Shown here: positions 59,098-64,000 of the stretch, piece after piece
How the letters are laid out: each line of letters begins with the position of its first letter
Position numbering within the stretch: the first letter of the stretch is position 1
Program-made: the position numbers and the translations under genes
Assembly: GCA_963652495.1 (NCBI GenBank)
Contig: CAVJTU010000005.1
Location: 1-64,000, forward strand
Direction of reading: 5' to 3'
Length of the DNA stretch: 64,000 bases
Source: Anthropogastromicrobium sp963652495
GTDB taxonomy: Bacteria > Bacillota > Clostridia > Lachnospirales > Lachnospiraceae
Notes under the pieces: model-generated
What the model was told of the DNA's origin: nothing
The model's input: the letters and a program-made list of their open reading frames with translations, nothing else
Databases searched by the model: none

Positions 59098-61023
59098 ATG
59101 ATAGAAAAAATGCAATTCTTAAGCATTACGGGACCCAAAGATGATATTGACAGAGCAATCGAGCAGCATTTGTCCAAGTATGAGTTTCAGCTGGAAAGCA
59201 CAATGACTGAGCTTTCCGAGACAGCCGGACTTAAGCCGTTCATTGAGATCAATCCGTATCGCGAGACTTTAAACAAAGCAGCCGCGCTGATGTCCGCAAT
59301 GGGTGCTGAGGAGACAAAGACGGATGGTTCCATGGATGTAAAAGAGGCTGTTGAGTTGATTAACAGTGCAGATGCACAGATCAAGGAAGCAGAAAAGGTT
59401 CTTGATAAGTTAAACAAGGACAAGGAAACTCTTCAGGAGTTAATGGATCAGATCACTCCGTTTAACAACCTCGGATATGATATTCACAAGCTGCTCGCAT
59501 TTAAGTCCGTAAAGTACCGTTTCGGAAGAATACCGGTCGATTACGTGGACAAGCTTATGAAGTACACGTACGAAAATGTCAATACGATCTTTTACGAATG
59601 CAATAAGGATCAGGATTATGTATGGGGCGTTTATTTCAGCCCGAAAAATGAGATCGCCAAGATTGATGCTGTTTATAAGGCACTTCACTTTGAACGACTC
59701 CATCTCCCGGATGAGTATGAGGGTACTCCGGAGGAGGCGATGACGCGTCTGACAAAGAATATTACAGATCTGGAAGCGCAAATAAAGAAAAAGCAGGGCG
59801 AGATCGATCATGTTCTTTCTTCAAAGAAGGATAAGATCCTTGCTGCAGTGGCAAAGCTTAAGAAATTCTCCAAAAACTTTGATATCAGAAGACTGGCAGC
59901 AGTCACAGGTGCAAATAAGAAGAACTTCTATATCATTTGTTTCTGGATGACCGAGCGCGATGCAAAGAAGCTCCAGGCAGAGCTTGATTCTGATCCGAAT
60001 GTGATCTGCATCGTACACGATGACAACAAGAAACGCGTCTCACAGCCGCCTGTAAAGCTTCGCAACCCGAAGCTGTTCAAGCCATATGAGATGTATATCC
60101 GTATGTATGGTCTTCCAAACTATAATGAGTTTGACCCGACCATCTTCGTCGCATTGACCTATTCCTTCATCTTCGGATGGATGTTTGGTGATGTCGGACA
60201 GGGATTGCTGCTCGTCATTGGTGGATTTTTGCTGTATCACTTCAAGAAGATGAATCTTGCAGCCATCATCAGTATGGCTGGTGTGTTCTCCACCTTCTTT
60301 GGATTCATGTTCGGAAGTATTTTTGGTTTTGAGGATGTGATAGAACCGATATGGTTACGTCCAATGAGCAATATGACGGATCTTCCGATGATCGGCCGAC
60401 TGAATACGGTATTTATTGTAGCCGTGGCATTTGGTATGGGACTGATTCTTTTGACTATGGTAATTCACATTATCAATGCAGCGAAAAATCACAGTCTCGG
60501 TGATATGTGCTTCGATACAAACGGAATTGCCGGTCTGGTATTCTATGGACTGCTTGTATTTGCCATCGTGATGCTGATGACAGGTCACAGCCTTCCGGGC
60601 GGCGCACTGCTTGTTGTATTGTTCATCATACCGCTCATCTGTATTGCATTTAAGGAGCAGCTGACCGATCTTTGTGAGAAGAAAAAACCGGCCGAGAAGA
60701 CGGGTGCGGTTATGATCGTCGTACAGGCACTGTTCGAGCTGATCGAGGTACTTCTTAGCTACTTCTCAAATACCATCTCGTTCGTGCGTATCGGTGCATT
60801 CGCTGTCAGCCATGCAGCCATGATGGAGGTTGTCATGATGCTTGCAGGAGCAGAGAGCGGCACACCGAATATTTTAGTCGTTATTCTCGGAAACCTCTTT
60901 GTGTGCGGCATGGAGGGATTGATCGTTGGTATTCAGGTACTTCGTCTGGAATATTACGAGATGTTCTCCCGTTTCTACAAGGGCGATGGAAGAGAGTTCG
61001 AGCCATATAATGCAAAGCAGTAA
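59098..61023 (+). CDS. V-type ATPase subunit I (membrane stator, a-type)
   Basis: 641 residues. The cytoplasmic N-terminal half has coiled coils (SADAQIKEAEKVLDKLNKDKETLQELMDQI and ITDLEAQIKKKQGEIDHVL). The membrane half from about residue 345 has seven or eight helices, starting FVALTYSFIFGWMFGDVGQG. The half-channel arginine helix is LLSYFSNTISFVRIGAFAVSHAAMM. It passes ions to the rotating ring. Ribosome binding site GAGGGGTAACC. The 117-nt gap upstream holds no gene. Confidence 0.95.
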   Translation: MIEKMQFLSITGPKDDIDRAIEQHLSKYEFQLESTMTELSETAGLKPFIEINPYRETLNKAAALMSAMGAEETKTDGSMDVKEAVELINSADAQIKEAEKVLDKLNKDKETLQELMDQITPFNNLGYDIHKLLAFKSVKYRFGRIPVDYVDKLMKYTYENVNTIFYECNKDQDYVWGVYFSPKNEIAKIDAVYKALHFERLHLPDEYEGTPEEAMTRLTKNITDLEAQIKKKQGEIDHVLSSKKDKILAAVAKLKKFSKNFDIRRLAAVTGANKKNFYIICFWMTERDAKKLQAELDSDPNVICIVHDDNKKRVSQPPVKLRNPKLFKPYEMYIRMYGLPNYNEFDPTIFVALTYSFIFGWMFGDVGQGLLLVIGGFLLYHFKKMNLAAIISMAGVFSTFFGFMFGSIFGFEDVIEPIWLRPMSNMTDLPMIGRLNTVFIVAVAFGMGLILLTMVIHIINAAKNHSLGDMCFDTNGIAGLVFYGLLVFAIVMLMTGHSLPGGALLVVLFIIPLICIAFKEQLTDLCEKKKPAEKTGAVMIVVQALFELIEVLLSYFSNTISFVRIGAFAVSHAAMMEVVMMLAGAESGTPNILVVILGNLFVCGMEGLIVGIQVLRLEYYEMFSRFYKGDGREFEPYNAKQ

Positions 61024-61113
61024 AATCAGAGTATTGAGAGAAACGATAAAGTTGAACTGTAAAGTCAGAGAAAAACACATTTACAAAGCAAAGATAAGAG
61101 GAGGATTTTCATC

Positions 61114-61551
61114 ATGTTAGTTAAAATCACATTATTTGCAGCACTGGTATTAAGCATCGTCGTTCCATTCGCATATTTCTTAAGCGGAACAAAGAATAAG
61201 GCACGTTATAAGCTCACAATTGGCACAAATGCAGCAGCATTCTTCGGCATTATGTTAGTCGCTTGCGGTTTCATGTTCAGCGGAAACGCACAGGCAGCTG
61301 AGACAGCAGCAGAGACTGTAAGCGCAGCAGGCGGTCTTTCCACAGGTATGGGTTATCTGGCAGCCGCTCTTGTAACCGGTCTTTCCTGTATCGGTGGCGG
61401 TATCGCCGTAGCAAGTGCAGCAAGCGCAGCATTAGGTGCAATCAGTGAGGATTCTTCCATTCTTGGTAAGTCCTTGATCTTCGTAGGTCTGGCAGAGGGT
61501 GTCTGCCTGTATGGTCTGATCATTTCCTTCATGATTCTTGGTCAGCTGTAA
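61114..61551 (+). CDS. V-type ATPase subunit K (membrane rotor ring)
   Basis: 145 residues with four membrane helices. The C-terminal hairpin carries the ion-binding glutamate in LIFVGLAEGVCLYGLIISFMIL. The first hairpin lacks an equivalent acidic residue, so one site per four helices is expected, as in V-type rings. GYLAAALVTGLSCIGGGIAVASAASAALGAISED is the outer-helix glycine/alanine pattern. Whether it carries protons or sodium cannot be decided by eye. AGAGGAGG precedes the start. A hairpin follows at 61566. Confidence 0.93.
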   Translation: MLVKITLFAALVLSIVVPFAYFLSGTKNKARYKLTIGTNAAAFFGIMLVACGFMFSGNAQAAETAAETVSAAGGLSTGMGYLAAALVTGLSCIGGGIAVASAASAALGAISEDSSILGKSLIFVGLAEGVCLYGLIISFMILGQL

Positions 61552-61565
61552 AAAGAGTAAATATT

Positions 61566-61604
61566 GTTCGCGAGTGGGCGCTTCGTAACAATTCCCCCGC
61601 GAGC
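61566..61604 (+). promoter_or_regulatory. GC-rich hairpin between K and F subunit genes
   Basis: GTTCGCGAGTGGG pairs with CCCCCGCGAGC (with one or two bulges). No T tract. It could stabilise the upstream K-subunit mRNA, as many K copies are needed per complex. Confidence 0.55.
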
Positions 61605-61638
61605 AGTAGCAACAACGTCAGGAAAGGCATAGTTCAAT

Positions 61639-61947
61639 ATGAAGATATATTTGGTCAGTGACAATGTAGACACCCTCGTGGGCATGCGTCTGGCCGGAAT
61701 TGAAGGCTGCGTTGTCCATGAACAGGGTGAATTAAAGGAAGCAATAGACCGTGCGCTGGAAGACAAGGAAATCGGTATTCTGCTGCTGACAGAAAAGTTC
61801 GGAAGAGAGTATCCGGAGCTGATCAATAAGGTGAAGCTGGATCATAAGCTGCCTCTGATCATTGAGGTTCCTGACCGCCACGGAACAGGCCGCAAGCCTG
61901 ACTTCATTACTTCTTATGTAAACGAAGCGATAGGATTGAAATTGTAA
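61639..61947 (+). CDS. V-type ATPase subunit F (central stalk)
   Basis: 102 residues, standard length. MKIYLVSDNVDTLVGMRLAG, then GCVVHEQGELKEAIDRALEDKEIGILLLTEKFGREYPELI and LPLIIEVPDRHGTGRKPDFITSYVNEAIGLKL follow the Rossmann-like F subunit. It sits on the rotor axle with subunit D, whose gene is beyond the window. GGAAAGGCATAG precedes the start. Confidence 0.93.
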   Translation: MKIYLVSDNVDTLVGMRLAGIEGCVVHEQGELKEAIDRALEDKEIGILLLTEKFGREYPELINKVKLDHKLPLIIEVPDRHGTGRKPDFITSYVNEAIGLKL

Positions 61948-62068
61948 TCATACAGGAGACAAAGTGATCTTTTGAACCCACCCAGACATGAGGATGCAGT
62001 GGTTTCTGTAAGAAACCAGCGATCCGTGGTATGATATAATGTAAACAGAAGAATGGAAGGTGATTTAG

Positions 62069-62659
62069 TTGACACTGGAAGAGAAATTAAACCATTTTAT
62101 GGATATATCCGTTCAGGAAGCTACAGTGGAAATGGATGCCTCGCTCAAGGAATATCAGGCTGCGCTTGACGCACAGTTTGAGGAGCGAAAGGCGATGATC
62201 CTTTCTCAGGAGGAAAAGGATCTGGCGGTTGAAGTGGAAGCCGTAAAGAGAAAAGGAAATCAAAAGCTGGCACATGAGCATCTTGTGAATAAGCGCGCTT
62301 TAAGCCAAAAGGATACAGAGCTTAAGGAGAAGCTGTTTAAAGAGGTTGATGGGCTTGTAGAAGCATATAAAAAGACACCTGAGTATATTGAGGTGATCAA
62401 GAAACAGATCATTGATGCAAAGGCATTTGCAAAGAATGATGACATTATTATTTATCTGGATCCGGCAGATGCATCCAGAAAGCATGACCTTGAGGAAGAG
62501 ACAAAGTGCTTTTTGACGATGAGCGAGTATTCTTTCGGAGGCGGCATGAGGGCTGTTATTCCGGCAAGAAATATTCTCATCGACAATTCCATGGATTCTA
62601 AGGTTGCCGAGGCTAAAGGCGAGTTCCAGTTTGACGGAGGTGAATACAATGGCCGCTGA
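62069..62659 (+). CDS. V-type ATPase subunit E (peripheral stalk)
   Basis: 196 residues. The N-terminal half is a long charged helix (VEMDASLKEYQAALDAQFEERKAMILSQEEKDLAVEVEAVKRKGNQ), and the C-terminal globular part has GGGMRAVIPARNILIDNSMDSKVAEAK, matching NtpE ends. It pairs with the H/G stalk. The start is TTG at 62069, backed by GGAAGGTGAT at the right distance. The 3' end overlaps the start of the A subunit gene by 11 nt. In the gap upstream is a small TGGTTTCT/AGAAACCA hairpin (62000-62018). Confidence 0.9.
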   Translation: MTLEEKLNHFMDISVQEATVEMDASLKEYQAALDAQFEERKAMILSQEEKDLAVEVEAVKRKGNQKLAHEHLVNKRALSQKDTELKEKLFKEVDGLVEAYKKTPEYIEVIKKQIIDAKAFAKNDDIIIYLDPADASRKHDLEEETKCFLTMSEYSFGGGMRAVIPARNILIDNSMDSKVAEAKGEFQFDGGEYNGR

Positions 62660-64000
62660 TATTAGAGGAATCATCTACGGTATTAACGGACCGGTTGTCT
62701 ACATTAAGGGTCAGACCGCTTTCCGTATGGGTGAGATGGTTTATGTCGGACCGCAGAAGCTGGTAGGAGAGGTCATTCGTCTGGACAGCTCCAGAACCAC
62801 CATTCAGGTCTACGAGGAGACGACCGGATTAAAGCCGGGTGATGAGGTTTATTCAACAGGAGCAGCCATCTCCGTAACACTGGCACCTGGTATCCTTCAC
62901 AATATCTTTGATGGTATCGAGCGTCCGCTTAGCGAGATCGCAAAGGCAGGCGGCATGTACATCACCAGAGGTCTGAGCGTAGATGCGCTGGATCGTGAAA
63001 AGAAATGGCAGGCGCACATTACCGTAGAGCCGGGACAGCACGTATTTGGCGGAACGATCATAGCAGAGGTTCAGGAGACCCCGATGATCGTTCATAAGTG
63101 TATGCTTCCGCCGGACACAGAGGGTACGGTAGAGAGCGTTGCAAAAGATGGTGAGTATACCATTGATGATACAATTGTTACAATCATTCAGAACGATGGC
63201 ACAAAGAAAGAACTGTCCATGACCCAGAAGTGGCCGATTCGTGTACCAAGACCGACCAACAAGCGTTACTCCGCTTCTGAGCCGTTAATCACCGGACAGC
63301 GTATTCTGGATACCCTGTTCCCAATCGCAAAGGGCGGTACTGCGGCGATCCCAGGCGGATTCGGAACCGGAAAGACTATGACACAGCACCAGATCGCAAA
63401 GTGGTCAGATGCCGATATCATCGTCTACATCGGATGCGGTGAGCGTGGAAATGAGATGACGCAGGTTCTTGAGGAGTTCTCAGAGCTGATTGACCCGAAG
63501 AGTGGAAATCCATTAATGGATCGAACCGTTTTGATTGCAAATACATCCAACATGCCGGTTGCAGCGCGTGAGGCAAGTATCTACACCGGACTGACACTGG
63601 CTGAGTATTACAGAGATATGGGCTATCACGTAGCCATCATGGCAGACTCCACATCCCGTTGGGCAGAGGCTCTTCGAGAACTGTCCGGCCGTCTGGAGGA
63701 GATGCCGGCCGAGGAAGGTTTCCCGGCTTATCTGGCATCCAAGCTGTCTGCATTCTATGAGCGTGCCGGTATGATGCACAACTTAAACGGAACTGTCGGA
63801 AGTGTTTCCATCATCGGTGCCGTATCTCCGCAGGGAAGTGACTTCTCTGAGCCTGTTACACAGAACACAAAGCGTTTCGTTCGCTGCTTCTGGGGACTGG
63901 ACAAATCTCTTGCCTATGCAAGACACTTCCCGGCAATCCATTGGCTGACCTCCTACAGTGAGTATATGCAGGATCTGACACCGTGGTACAATGCCAATGC
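62649..64000 (+). CDS. V-type ATPase catalytic subunit A, cut by window end
   Basis: At least 450 codons, open at the right edge. The start ATG at 62649 follows GGAGGTGA and overlaps the E gene. DIRGIIYGINGPVVYIKG opens the barrel domain. The Walker A loop is IPGGFGTGKTMTQHQ, the catalytic Glu is in YIGCGERGNEMTQVLEEF, and Walker B is HVAIMADSTSRWAEALRE. ERAGMMHNLNGTVGSVSIIGAVSPQGSDFSEPV follows. The insert region typical of A subunits (EVQETPMIVHKCMLPP) is present. The last 130 or so residues and the B and D genes lie outside. Confidence 0.97.
   Translation, partial: MAADIRGIIYGINGPVVYIKGQTAFRMGEMVYVGPQKLVGEVIRLDSSRTTIQVYEETTGLKPGDEVYSTGAAISVTLAPGILHNIFDGIERPLSEIAKAGGMYITRGLSVDALDREKKWQAHITVEPGQHVFGGTIIAEVQETPMIVHKCMLPPDTEGTVESVAKDGEYTIDDTIVTIIQNDGTKKELSMTQKWPIRVPRPTNKRYSASEPLITGQRILDTLFPIAKGGTAAIPGGFGTGKTMTQHQIAKWSDADIIVYIGCGERGNEMTQVLEEFSELIDPKSGNPLMDRTVLIANTSNMPVAAREASIYTGLTLAEYYRDMGYHVAIMADSTSRWAEALRELSGRLEEMPAEEGFPAYLASKLSAFYERAGMMHNLNGTVGSVSIIGAVSPQGSDFSEPVTQNTKRFVRCFWGLDKSLAYARHFPAIHWLTSYSEYMQDLTPWYNAN

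Noticed and set aside
1..64000. CRISPR arrays, insertion sequences, prophage or integrase genes
   Set aside because: No array of regularly spaced repeats, no transposase or integrase motifs and no att-like duplications were seen on either strand.

Overview
The window looks like a chromosome segment of an anaerobic, low-to-mid GC Firmicute, most likely a gut Lachnospiraceae (Roseburia/Agathobacter/Coprococcus-like). This is inferred from gene families and order: cdaA-cdaR, a DUF6465 gene, YnzC, a V-type ATPase operon, rubrerythrin with PerR, cytidylate-kinase-like proteins, AGGAGG-type ribosome binding sites and TTGACA/TATAAT promoters. No phage, transposase, plasmid gene or CRISPR array was found. 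Several intergenic repeat families and structured RNA-like elements are present.

Layout. (1) 1-10 kb: the 3' end of a tRNA-Glu, an ECF sigma factor with a membrane LCP protein, a secreted ComEC-like metallo-beta-lactamase protein, an unknown protein divergent from a LytTR regulator, a small Cys-rich protein, an intracellular GH28 enzyme, YnzC, a ferredoxin-type aldo/keto reductase, a DUF308 membrane protein and a DUF6465 protein. (2) 10.2-27.4 kb: c-di-AMP synthase CdaA and its partner CdaR, an HPr protein, then an envelope polysaccharide locus (Wzy-like polymerase, four GT2 proteins, RfbC, an ABC-2 exporter pair, an initiating sugar-phosphate transferase and an LCP attachment enzyme). (3) 27.5-36.7 kb: HtrA protease, polysaccharide deacetylase, a structured RNA, rarA, aminopeptidase P, a radical SAM protein and threonine synthase. 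(4) 36.9-46.6 kb, minus strand: a urea utilisation block in transcription order cytidylate-kinase-like gene, urtABCDE, ureAB (fused), ureC, ureE, ureF. ureG and ureD are not present. (5) 46.9-53.9 kb, minus strand: a hybrid two-component system, a LacI regulator, a truncated and frameshifted GH2 remnant, a canonical GH28 enzyme and its AraC regulator. (6) 54-57.4 kb: perR-rubrerythrin, tRNA-Lys, a Cys-rich mini-protein, trmB and a second cytidylate-kinase-like gene. (7) 57.5 kb to the end: a V-type ATPase operon (H/G, C, I, K, F, E, A) that runs off the window.

How the parts work together. The urt/ure block imports urea by an ABC system and hydrolyses it, but nickel insertion would need UreG and UreD from elsewhere. 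The two GH28 enzymes, the AraC and LacI regulators and the GH2 remnant suggest use of pectin-derived oligosaccharides taken up into the cell. The polysaccharide locus has a phosphotransferase to start chains, glycosyltransferases to build them, an exporter and an LCP enzyme to attach the product to the wall. It sits directly downstream of the c-di-AMP and HPr genes.

The most unusual signal is a GC-rich, structured intergenic sequence of about 150-200 nt. It occurs upstream of rarA (29.94-30.17 kb), again between ureC and ureE (38.25-38.42 kb), and as a 3' fragment between urtE and ureAB (40.84-40.90 kb). The two urease copies lie antisense to the operon. Other notable items are the GH2 pseudogene cut off at a repeat, repeat units that supply the last codons of genes, and a large Y-shaped inverted-repeat element next to perR.
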